From NCBI GenBank assembly GCA_017997855.1, contig JAGOEF010000127.1, positions 1 through 5,562 on the forward strand: a DNA stretch of 5,562 bases. Reading direction: 5' to 3'. Positions 1 to 5,562 of this stretch are shown here, one piece after another. Under the pieces are notes generated by a model. The model was given only the letters and a program-made list of their open reading frames with translations. It was not told the DNA's origin and did not search any database. Source of the DNA: Bacteroidales bacterium. Its GTDB lineage: Bacteria; Bacteroidota; Bacteroidia; Bacteroidales; ML635J-15. Every line of letters begins with the position of its first letter. Position 1 is the first letter of the stretch. The translations under genes and the position numbers were made by a program.

Positions 1-1
1 G

Positions 2-415
2 GGCTTTTATGCCGGGCTGAATGCCGGCTATGTATTCAGTCTTGGGAAACCCAACAGCAACTCAGGCATTATTTTTCAACTGGGGGGTGGATTGCTGCAA
101 CACCACATCCGCATCGAAAATAAAGACAATAATGCACCCCAGGTGCTGGGCGACTATAAAAAAGGCTACGACAGGCTGACGAATGGTTTTGCCGCAAAAA
201 CCTTTATCGGATATCAGTATCTCGACAGCAAGCGCCGCTTCAACTTTTACGCTGGTTTCGAGTTCTATCAGGCATGGACAAAAAACCGCCGCGAATACAA
301 TTTCGACACCATGAGCCGCGACAACAACCTGTATCACGACTATCTCTATTCGTTTAAAGCCGGATGGATATTGCCCATTTATTATCGCACTCCCGATAAG
401 TTTTACTACTATTAG
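2..415 (+). CDS. Probable outer-membrane beta-barrel protein, C-terminal part
   Basis: The reading frame is open from the left edge of the window, so the N-terminus and signal peptide are missing; 137 residues are visible. They show the pattern of an outer-membrane beta-barrel: short stretches alternating polar and aromatic or hydrophobic residues (GFYAGLNAGYVFSL, FNFYAGFEFYQAW, YLYSFKAGWILPIYY), each followed by a polar, charged, loop-like segment. The protein ends in FYYY, and a C-terminal aromatic residue is typical of barrels inserted by the BAM machinery. No enzyme motif is visible. I infer an outer-membrane location and a structural or envelope role. The stop codon lies 10 bases before waaA on the same strand, so the two are probably co-transcribed, which fits an envelope function. 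A TTG at 92 could open a shorter frame, but the same frame continues upstream with equally barrel-like sequence, so 92 is not the start. The gene is real with high confidence; the barrel call is moderate. Confidence 0.75.
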   Translation, partial: GFYAGLNAGYVFSLGKPNSNSGIIFQLGGGLLQHHIRIENKDNNAPQVLGDYKKGYDRLTNGFAAKTFIGYQYLDSKRRFNFYAGFEFYQAWTKNRREYNFDTMSRDNNLYHDYLYSFKAGWILPIYYRTPDKFYYY

Positions 416-425
416 ATAAGCCTAC

Positions 426-1661
426 ATGCTGATTCTGTACCGACTATCAGTAATATTCTACCTTGCAGCCCTTAACATTGCATCGCCTTTTATCGTGAAG
501 GCCCGGCTGATGGTGCACGGCAGAAGAAACTGGAAGCAAACCCTTCGGGAAAAATGCGGAAACGCTGGTGGGTATATATGGTTTCACTGCGCCTCAGTGG
601 GTGAGTTTGAACAAGGACGGCCCCTGCTCGAGAAGATAAAAAACGAAAATCCAGGACAAAAAATTCTGTTGAGTTTCTTTTCGTCGTCGGGATATGAGAT
701 GCGGAAGAACTATGCGCTTGCTGATGCCGTGGTGTATTTACCCTGGGATTCACCGAAAAATGCCAAGGCATTCTGCCGAATTGTAAAACCCGGCATGCTG
801 ATTCTCATAAAATACGATTTGTGGTATTATCATATAAGAGAAGCCCGGCGTGCCGGTGCTGAAGTATATCTGGTGTCCGGAATATTTCGGAATAATCACT
901 GGCTGTTCAGGTTTCGCTCGTCATTTGCTGAACGACTTTTCGGCTATTTCAGGTGGCTGTTTGTTCAGGACGAGAATTCGATGCATCTGCTGCAACAGCA
1001 TCGGGTTGAGAACTGTTCGGTTGCCGGCGACACCCGCTACGACCGCGTTATCGAAATTGCAAGCCAGCCATTTGACGATGCAATAATCCGGCAGTTTGCC
1101 GAAGGCTCATCGGTATTGATAGCCGGGAGTACATGGCCCGAAGATGAAAAAATGCTGCATGCAGTGTATCGCAGTTGTGGCGACACCTATAAATATATAA
1201 TAGTACCCCACGAAATACACCCGCAGCACATCAGGCAACTTTGCTCATTATTCGGCGATGCCCTGCTGTATTCCGAAGCCCGCAGTGGTGAAGCAGAAAA
1301 TGCGCGGGTGCTTATTGTCGACACGATGGGAATGTTGTCGAAGATATATCGCTATGGCAGTCTGGCCTATATTGGCGGAGGTTTCGGGAATGGCATTCAC
1401 AACACCATTGAAGCTGCGGTGTATGGAATTCCGGTACTATTCGGACCCAAATATCAAAAATTTCGCGAGGCCGAAGCCCTGATACAATGCGGAGCAGCAT
1501 TCAGTATTAACTCGTCGGAGGAACTCACCGAAACGGTAAAACGTTTTGGTCATTCGCAAAACGATGCAGCGCAATCGGGAGATGCAGCCCGCCGGCACGT
1601 GTATTCGCAAGAGGGCTCGGTAAGCAAAATCTATGATAAAATCATCGGTTCTCTGCGTTAA
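426..1661 (+). CDS. waaA: 3-deoxy-D-manno-octulosonic acid (Kdo) transferase
   Basis: WaaA (KdtA) transfers Kdo from CMP-Kdo to the lipid A precursor, the first step of LPS core assembly, on the cytoplasmic face of the inner membrane. The protein has 411 residues, close to the usual family length. A hydrophobic N-terminal segment (about 1-24, LYRLSVIFYLAALNIASPF) is the expected membrane anchor. The N-terminal GT-B domain carries HCASVGEFEQGRP (54-66), with E60 at the position of the catalytic base in the characterised family. Then come SFFSSSGYE (83-91), KYDLW (129-133), GDTRYDRV (201-208), GSTWPEDE (234-241) and PHEIHP (261-266). The C-terminal domain has GGGFGNGIHNTIEAA (317-331) and FGPKYQKFREA (339-349), which are expected to bind CMP-Kdo. 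KYDLW stands where enterobacterial enzymes have ETELW; my recollection is that Bacteroidota enzymes carry KYEFW there, so this looks lineage-typical. The ATG at 426 gives a full N-terminus; no strong ribosome binding site precedes it. Whether one or two Kdo units are added cannot be read from sequence. Confidence 0.96.
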   Translation: MLILYRLSVIFYLAALNIASPFIVKARLMVHGRRNWKQTLREKCGNAGGYIWFHCASVGEFEQGRPLLEKIKNENPGQKILLSFFSSSGYEMRKNYALADAVVYLPWDSPKNAKAFCRIVKPGMLILIKYDLWYYHIREARRAGAEVYLVSGIFRNNHWLFRFRSSFAERLFGYFRWLFVQDENSMHLLQQHRVENCSVAGDTRYDRVIEIASQPFDDAIIRQFAEGSSVLIAGSTWPEDEKMLHAVYRSCGDTYKYIIVPHEIHPQHIRQLCSLFGDALLYSEARSGEAENARVLIVDTMGMLSKIYRYGSLAYIGGGFGNGIHNTIEAAVYGIPVLFGPKYQKFREAEALIQCGAAFSINSSEELTETVKRFGHSQNDAAQSGDAARRHVYSQEGSVSKIYDKIIGSLR

Positions 1662-1678
1662 ACGACGTTTTTAACCTA

Positions 1679-1704
1679 TTTTGGGATGTTAACAACCCCG
1701 AAAA
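1679..1704. repeat. Imperfect palindrome downstream of waaA
   Basis: An imperfect palindrome centres on GTTAAC (1688-1693): TTTTGGG on the left faces CCC(CG)AAAA on the right, with a small bulge. It begins 18 bases after the waaA stop. It could fold weakly in the waaA transcript or serve as a protein-binding dyad. On the + strand it is followed by A residues rather than a T tract, so it is not a standard intrinsic terminator. Its role is unknown. Confidence 0.3.
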
Positions 1705-1949
1705 AGCCATGTTATCAGTCCCAATCCAGATAAGCTTATTGTTTGATTTTCAACCCATTAACATGTCAATGCTTTTTTCAAAAATAATTAAACAGGCAAT
1801 TGTTTATAAATAGGGTTCTCACACTGAATGTAATGGAAAGTCAAGCAATTACAGTATATCACCATGTTGATGACTTTTTTTAAATAATTGTTTGGTTTTT
1901 ACTATTTCGCTGTTTTTCAATGCGTTACATTATCCAAAAAGTTATGTTA

Positions 1950-1973
1950 ATAATGATGTTAAAAAATCATTAT
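1950..1973. repeat. Perfect 8-bp inverted repeat upstream of nrdJ
   Basis: ATAATGAT (1950-1957) and ATCATTAT (1966-1973) are exact reverse complements separated by 8 bases. The second arm overlaps another inverted repeat, AAAATCA (1963-1969) with TGATTTT (1979-1985). The arms lie about 90-115 bases before the nrdJ start, a reasonable place for an operator. It does not resemble the NrdR box as I know it. In such AT-rich DNA a chance occurrence is possible, so a regulatory role is only a suggestion. Confidence 0.35.
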
Positions 1974-1988
1974 GTTTTTGATTTTCGG

Positions 1989-2048
1989 TATTAACTATTT
2001 TAGTGTGGCAAAAACACGCATTCATTTTTTTACAATTATTAACTATTT
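1989..2048 (+). repeat. Direct repeat TATTAACTATTT, two copies 48 bp apart
   Basis: The 12-mer TATTAACTATTT occurs exactly at 1989-2000 and 2037-2048, a start-to-start distance of 48 bases; the second copy ends 15 bases before the nrdJ ATG. A relative, TTAACCTATTTT, lies at 1671-1682 just after waaA, and the shorter core ACTATTT also occurs at 1901-1907. Repeated elements in one promoter region can be binding sites for one regulator, but the low complexity of the region weakens this. The function is unknown. Confidence 0.4.
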
Positions 2049-2063
2049 CAAAATATTGACCCT

Positions 2064-4637
2064 ATGCTGTTGGCAGAAGAAAAAACAATGACGAAACCGA
2101 CCAATGAAAACCGGAGAACGTATTCGGATGAAGAAGCATTTTTAGCCAGCGTTGATTACTTTAAAGGAGATGAGCTGGCTGCGCGGGTATGGATTAACAA
2201 ATACGCACTGAAGGATTCTGACGGAAACCTGTATGAACTCACTCCCGACGACATGCACCGCAGGCTTGCCAAGGAATTGCACCGCATCGAGCTGCGTTAC
2301 AGGAACCCGATGAGTGAAGACGAGATTTACCATTTATTAAAAGATTTCAGGTATGTGGTTCCGCAGGGCGGCCCCATGTCGGGAATTGGCAACACGATGC
2401 AGATTGTGTCGTTGTCGAATTGCTTTGTGATTGGGCAGGACGGCAGCGATTCATACGGAGGCATCATGAAAACCGATCAGGAGCAGGTTCAGCTGATGAA
2501 ACGCCGCGGAGGTGTGGGTCACGACCTGTCGCACCTGCGCCCCAAAGGTACTCCGGTAAAAAATTCAGCACTGACGTCAACCGGTATTGTTCCGTTTATG
2601 GAGCGCTATTCGAACACCACCCGCGAAGTGGCCCAGGACGGACGCCGCGGTGCACTGATGCTCAGTATTTCGATAAAACACCCTGATGCTGAAGATTTCA
2701 TCGATGCCAAAATGACTCCGGGGAAAGTTACCGGTGCCAATGTTTCGGTGAAAATTCACGACGACTTTATGAATTCGGTGGTCAGCAAAAAACCGTATAT
2801 TCAGCAATTCCCTATCGATAAAGCCAATCCGAAATTTCAGAAAGAGATTGACGCCAGCAAGCTGTGGGATAAGATTATTGCCAACGCATGGAAATCGGCA
2901 GAACCCGGTATTTTATTCTGGGATACTATTATCCGTGAATCGGTGGCCGATTGCTATGCTGATAAAGGCTATCGCACCGTTTCGACCAACCCCTGCGGCG
3001 AAATTCCGCTGTGCCCTTACGACAGCTGCCGTCTGGTTGCAATCAACCTGTACGCATACGTTGATAACCCGTTTACAGCACAGGCCCGTTTTAACGATGA
3101 GCTTTTCCGCGATCATGTACGCAAGGCACAACGTATGATGGATGATATTATCGATCTGGAACTTGAAAAAATCGACAGCATTATCGATAAAATCAATAAC
3201 GACCCCGAAGAATTTGATTTGAAGCGTGTTGAACGCAATTTGTGGGAAAACATACGTCACAAAGCCAAAGAAGGACGCCGCACGGGTCTTGGCATTACAG
3301 CCGAAGGCGATATGCTGGCTGCTCTGAACCTGCGCTATGGTTCACCCGAAGCGGTTGACTTTGCCGTTGAGGTACAGAAAACACTGGCCATCGAAGCCTA
3401 TCGTTCGTCGGTGATTATGGCAGAAGAACGCGGTGGATTTGGAATTTACGATCCGCAGCGCGAAATGAGCAATCCGTTCATTAACCGCCTCCGTCAGGTA
3501 GATCCGCAGATGATTGAAAATATGGAGACTTTCGGACGCAGGAATATTTCGTTGCTGACCATTGCTCCCACAGGCACCACCAGTCTGATGACCCAGACAA
3601 CCTCGGGAATCGAACCGGTGTTCAGGGCTGCATACCGCCGCAGACGCAAGGTGAACCCCAACGACCCCAATGCACGCGTTGACTATACCGACGAGCAGGG
3701 CGACAAATGGGAAGAATATAATGTGTTTCACGAAAAGTTTGTTACTTGGATGCGGGTGAACGGCTACGATTATAGCGAAGTAAAAACCTACGACGAGAAG
3801 CAAATTAACGATCTGGTGGCCAAATCGCCCTATTACAAGGCTACCGCTGCCGACGTGAACTACCTGAACAAGGTACGCATGCAGGGAGAAATTCAGAAAT
3901 GGGTTGACCACAGTATCAGTGTTACCATAAATATGCCCGAAAACGTTACCGAAGAAACCGTGGCAGAATGCTACATGGAAGCATGGAAGAGCGGTTGCAA
4001 AGGTATTACCGTGTATCGCGAAGGTTCGCGCGACGGAGTGCTGATTGCCGGTAAAAAAGCCGATAAAACCACCAAATCGGAAGGCCCCCTGAAACGCCCG
4101 AAGGTGTTGGAAGCCGATATTGTACGGTTCCAGAATAATAAAGAAAAATGGATTGCCTTTATCGGGTTGCTCGACAATCAGCCTTACGAAATATTTACGG
4201 GCCGTGTAGAAGAGGATGTATTGAATATTCCCACCGGAATCGAAAAGGGGAAAATCATTAAAATACGCCTCGAAGATGGTTCATCGCGTTACGATTTCCA
4301 ATATCAAAACCGACTTGGATATTCCACCACATTCGAAGGCCTGTCGCATCAGTTCGATAAAAACTTCTGGAACTATGCAAAACTGATCAGTAGTGTACTG
4401 CGCTATGGTATGCCGATACCCAAGGTGGTTGAACTGGTTGGCTCGCTCGAACTCGACAACGACAGCATTAACACCTGGAAAAACGGGGTGGAACGTGCAC
4501 TGCGCAAATATATCCCCAACGGTACCCGTGCTTCGGAAGCCGGTGATGAGTGCCCGGGTTGTGGCGACAAAGACACGCTGGTGTATCAGGATGGTTGCGT
4601 GATTTGCAGCAGTTGCGGGTATTCAAAATGTGGTTAA
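2064..4637 (+). CDS. nrdJ: Adenosylcobalamin-dependent (class II) ribonucleotide reductase
   Basis: This enzyme reduces ribonucleotides to deoxyribonucleotides for DNA synthesis, using adenosylcobalamin to make the active-site thiyl radical, so it needs neither oxygen nor a separate radical-generating subunit. The 857 residues match the long NrdJ type. SNCF holds C120, the first redox cysteine. RRGGVGHDLSHLRP lies at 147-160. The active-site loop NPCGEIPLCPYDSC (309-322) has N309, the radical cysteine C311 and E313, with C322 at the spacing of the second redox cysteine. GRRTGLG is at 404-410 and APTGTTS (501-507) is the phosphate-binding loop. CKGITVYREGSRDGVL (645-660) closes the barrel. A TSCPD-like region (about 678-800) follows, then a cysteine-rich tail (C830, C833, C845, C848, C851, C856) expected to bind zinc and/or pass on reducing equivalents. 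There is no N-terminal ATP-cone and no intein. The ATG at 2064 has no Shine-Dalgarno; an in-frame ATG at 2088 (M9) follows a purine-rich AGAAGAAAAAA stretch and may be the true start. The gene appears monocistronic, with its own terminator. Confidence 0.96.
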   Translation: MLLAEEKTMTKPTNENRRTYSDEEAFLASVDYFKGDELAARVWINKYALKDSDGNLYELTPDDMHRRLAKELHRIELRYRNPMSEDEIYHLLKDFRYVVPQGGPMSGIGNTMQIVSLSNCFVIGQDGSDSYGGIMKTDQEQVQLMKRRGGVGHDLSHLRPKGTPVKNSALTSTGIVPFMERYSNTTREVAQDGRRGALMLSISIKHPDAEDFIDAKMTPGKVTGANVSVKIHDDFMNSVVSKKPYIQQFPIDKANPKFQKEIDASKLWDKIIANAWKSAEPGILFWDTIIRESVADCYADKGYRTVSTNPCGEIPLCPYDSCRLVAINLYAYVDNPFTAQARFNDELFRDHVRKAQRMMDDIIDLELEKIDSIIDKINNDPEEFDLKRVERNLWENIRHKAKEGRRTGLGITAEGDMLAALNLRYGSPEAVDFAVEVQKTLAIEAYRSSVIMAEERGGFGIYDPQREMSNPFINRLRQVDPQMIENMETFGRRNISLLTIAPTGTTSLMTQTTSGIEPVFRAAYRRRRKVNPNDPNARVDYTDEQGDKWEEYNVFHEKFVTWMRVNGYDYSEVKTYDEKQINDLVAKSPYYKATAADVNYLNKVRMQGEIQKWVDHSISVTINMPENVTEETVAECYMEAWKSGCKGITVYREGSRDGVLIAGKKADKTTKSEGPLKRPKVLEADIVRFQNNKEKWIAFIGLLDNQPYEIFTGRVEEDVLNIPTGIEKGKIIKIRLEDGSSRYDFQYQNRLGYSTTFEGLSHQFDKNFWNYAKLISSVLRYGMPIPKVVELVGSLELDNDSINTWKNGVERALRKYIPNGTRASEAGDECPGCGDKDTLVYQDGCVICSSCGYSKCG

Positions 4638-4678
4638 GCGTCTTTCCGTTGCCTTAATATATAAAAACACCCAGTTTT

Positions 4679-4703
4679 AAGCTCCCTCCCGGGAGCTTTT
4701 TTT
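4679..4703 (+). terminator. Intrinsic terminator of nrdJ
   Basis: A perfect 8-bp stem, AAGCTCCC (4679-4686) with GGGAGCTT (4691-4698), closes a four-base loop TCCC; a run of seven T (4697-4703) overlaps the 3' end of the stem. It lies about 40 bases after the nrdJ stop, as expected of a Rho-independent terminator. Read on the other strand the hairpin is followed by TTAAAAC, not a long T run, so it should act mainly on nrdJ transcripts and less on the convergent gene. Confidence 0.9.
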
Positions 4704-4764
4704 ATGACTGATGGTATCTTTCGAAAGGATTACGCAAGTATCAAATGGCACTTTTTCTGAACAG

Positions 4765-4821
4765 GAAATTGAAGTTGCCATCAATTTCATACTTTGACTA
4801 CGTCAGGAAGCTTGAAATTGA
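4765..4821. repeat. GAAATTGA repeats between convergent genes
   Basis: GAAATTGA occurs at 4765-4772 and 4814-4821, and its reverse complement TCAATTTC at 4781-4788. The first and inverted copies form an 8-bp perfect stem with an 8-base loop. The direct copies extend to nine bases (GAAATTGAA). The group lies between the nrdJ terminator and the 3' end of the minus-strand gene. Read on the minus strand the hairpin lacks a following T tract, so it is not a standard terminator for that gene. It may be chance or a weak 3'-end structure. Confidence 0.35.
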
Positions 4822-4834
4822 ACTGATAGGAGTT

Positions 4835-5548
4835 TTAGACGGAGAGACTTTTGATGAGATTGTATTCGGTGGAAGTATTTCCATATTGAGACTTGACGTA
4901 GGCTTTTATTCGGCGAACCCTGTCTTTGAGGTCGGCATATTGTTTTTGACGCGTAGCCCGGATTGTTTTCAGTTGTTGCATTTTTTGGGCAACATCGTTG
5001 TTGAGGATGGTGAGTTGGGCGGCTGTTGCCTGCAGTGCCGGAATTTTTATTGCGCTGTTTGAGGGGTTGAATGCATTGAATTGGGTGAGGTTGCTGATGA
5101 TGTTGTTGAAAAGTTGGGTTATTGAACCGAAGGATCTTTCGGACTGACTAATTTTTTTTGCCTGGTCGGGTTTTTCGGGGTTGTCGGATGTTTTTTGAAG
5201 TTTCGTGTCGCGCATTTTTTTAACGATAGCGTTGATGACCACGGCTTCGGTTGACTTTTTGCCGTATTGAGCTTCGACAGCACCTTTGATTTGATAAAGG
5301 AGCTTTTGGACAGACTCAGGGGTTTCGGCGAATGCAGCTTTTCGAGCATCGACAGCCGCTTTGTAGTTTTCGTAGTGTGCAGCTTCGAGGCCGTTTGTTG
5401 CAATGATTGCGTTGATAAGTGTCATCATTTTTTCGGCAGTTTCGTTGGGGCGTGGGGGATTGTAGCCTTCGAAGCCGGAGATGTAGGTTTGAACGTCTTG
5501 CGACCGGCGCAAAACAGCTCCAAATGTGTTTTCGGATGTTGAGACCAT
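4835..5548 (-). CDS. Uncharacterised protein with two diverged copies of one module
   Basis: This is a complete 237-residue frame, ATG at 5548-5546 and TAA at 4837-4835, preceded by AAAATTTCAAAGTC with no clear Shine-Dalgarno. The protein is rich in K, Q, N, T and A, lacks Cys and Trp, and has no signal peptide or membrane segment, so it is probably cytoplasmic and mostly helical. It is an internal duplication. Copy 1 (about 5-113) and copy 2 (about 136-237) share SE-x-[TS]-FG (5-10 and 136-141), F-x-x-[YF]-NP (26-31 and 157-162), K-x5-R-x3-[FY]-A-[ED] (63-75 and 194-206) and IK-x2-V-x2-QYG-x2-STE (87-101 and 214-228). The offset is 131 residues, becoming 127 after a four-residue gap. A charged Lys/Pro/Asp-rich linker (about 116-133) joins the copies. 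I recall similar unannotated proteins in other Bacteroidota, but no function. The gene is convergent with nrdJ and apparently alone within the window, so context gives no clue. Confidence 0.85.
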   Translation of the reverse strand: MVSTSENTFGAVLRRSQDVQTYISGFEGYNPPRPNETAEKMMTLINAIIATNGLEAAHYENYKAAVDARKAAFAETPESVQKLLYQIKGAVEAQYGKKSTEAVVINAIVKKMRDTKLQKTSDNPEKPDQAKKISQSERSFGSITQLFNNIISNLTQFNAFNPSNSAIKIPALQATAAQLTILNNDVAQKMQQLKTIRATRQKQYADLKDRVRRIKAYVKSQYGNTSTEYNLIKSLSV

Positions 5549-5562
5549 GACTTTGAAATTTT

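Larger units (their letters stand above)
1662..2063. other. AT-rich intergenic region upstream of nrdJ
   Basis: No credible gene on either strand occupies these 402 bases. The region is much richer in A+T than the genes around it and must hold the end of the waaA transcript and the nrdJ promoter. No strong intrinsic terminator for waaA is visible. Only near matches to the Bacteroidota -7 element TAnnTTTG occur: TATGTTTT at 1971-1978 and TATTTTAG at 1996-2003. A TTTG lies at 1977-1980, but only 15 bases before the second of these, shorter than the usual spacing, so I do not name a promoter. No B12-box or other conserved cobalamin riboswitch core is visible. The small dyads and direct repeats found here are listed separately. 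A promoter and operator role is inferred from position only. Confidence 0.5.

Noticed and set aside
1657..1675. GTTAAA/TTTAAC hairpin overlapping the waaA stop
   Set aside because: It has six mostly A-T pairs, a 7-base loop and no T tract after it, so it is not convincing as a terminator.
1858..1881. Weak hairpin (ATCA/TGAT) followed by seven T, as a waaA terminator
   Set aside because: The stem is only 4 bp and AT-rich, and it lies about 200 bases after the waaA stop; this is too weak to call.
1971..2003. Bacteroidota-type promoter (TTTG with TAnnTTTG) for nrdJ
   Set aside because: Only one-mismatch -7 candidates exist, and the available TTTG is 15 bases from the better-placed one, shorter than usual, so no promoter is called.
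2913..3260. A 115-residue minus frame inside nrdJ
   Set aside because: It is antisense to the NrdJ active-site region and is a shadow of that gene.
3342..3911. A 189-residue open frame on the minus strand inside nrdJ
   Set aside because: It lies wholly antisense to a strongly conserved part of NrdJ, including its 501-507 loop. Its sequence shows no recognisable family, and it is explained by codon bias of the sense gene.
2064..4637. Intein or insertion in nrdJ
   Set aside because: RNR genes often host inteins, but conserved blocks here follow each other at normal spacing and the length of 857 residues is normal for this NrdJ type.
4745..5062. A 105-residue + frame overlapping the minus-strand gene
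   Set aside because: Most of it is antisense to the duplicated-module protein, whose repeated motifs show that the minus strand is the coding one.

Overview
The window looks like chromosomal DNA from a member of the Bacteroidota, probably Bacteroidales or a close relative. The reasons are the type of Kdo transferase (GEFEQGRP, FGPKYQKFREA), an outer-membrane-type protein ending in a run of tyrosines directly upstream of it, a long AdoCbl-dependent ribonucleotide reductase with a TSCPD-like region and a cysteine-rich tail, AT-rich intergenic DNA, and weak or absent Shine-Dalgarno sequences. This assignment rests on reading the proteins, not on a database search.

Layout. (1) Positions 2-415, + strand: the 3' end of a gene for a probable outer-membrane beta-barrel protein. 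(2) Positions 426-1661, + strand: waaA (kdtA), the Kdo transferase of lipopolysaccharide core synthesis, starting 10 bases after the previous stop and probably in the same transcript. (3) Positions 1662-2063: a 402-base, strongly AT-rich gap without a gene. It holds several small dyads and a repeated TATTAACTATTT element, but no visible cobalamin riboswitch. (4) Positions 2064-4637, + strand: nrdJ, a complete class II (B12-dependent) ribonucleotide reductase with all expected active-site residues. (5) Positions 4679-4703: a clear intrinsic terminator for nrdJ. (6) Positions 4704-4834: a short gap with small GAAATTGA repeats and perhaps a gene relic. (7) Positions 4835-5548, - strand: a complete gene of unknown function, convergent with nrdJ, whose protein consists of two diverged copies of one module of about 100 residues.

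The genes do not form one system. The first two concern the outer membrane and LPS, nrdJ supplies deoxyribonucleotides for DNA synthesis, and the last gene stands alone. No mobile element, CRISPR array, tRNA or rRNA was seen. The least explained items are the duplicated-module protein and the long nrdJ upstream region; the rest is ordinary housekeeping DNA.
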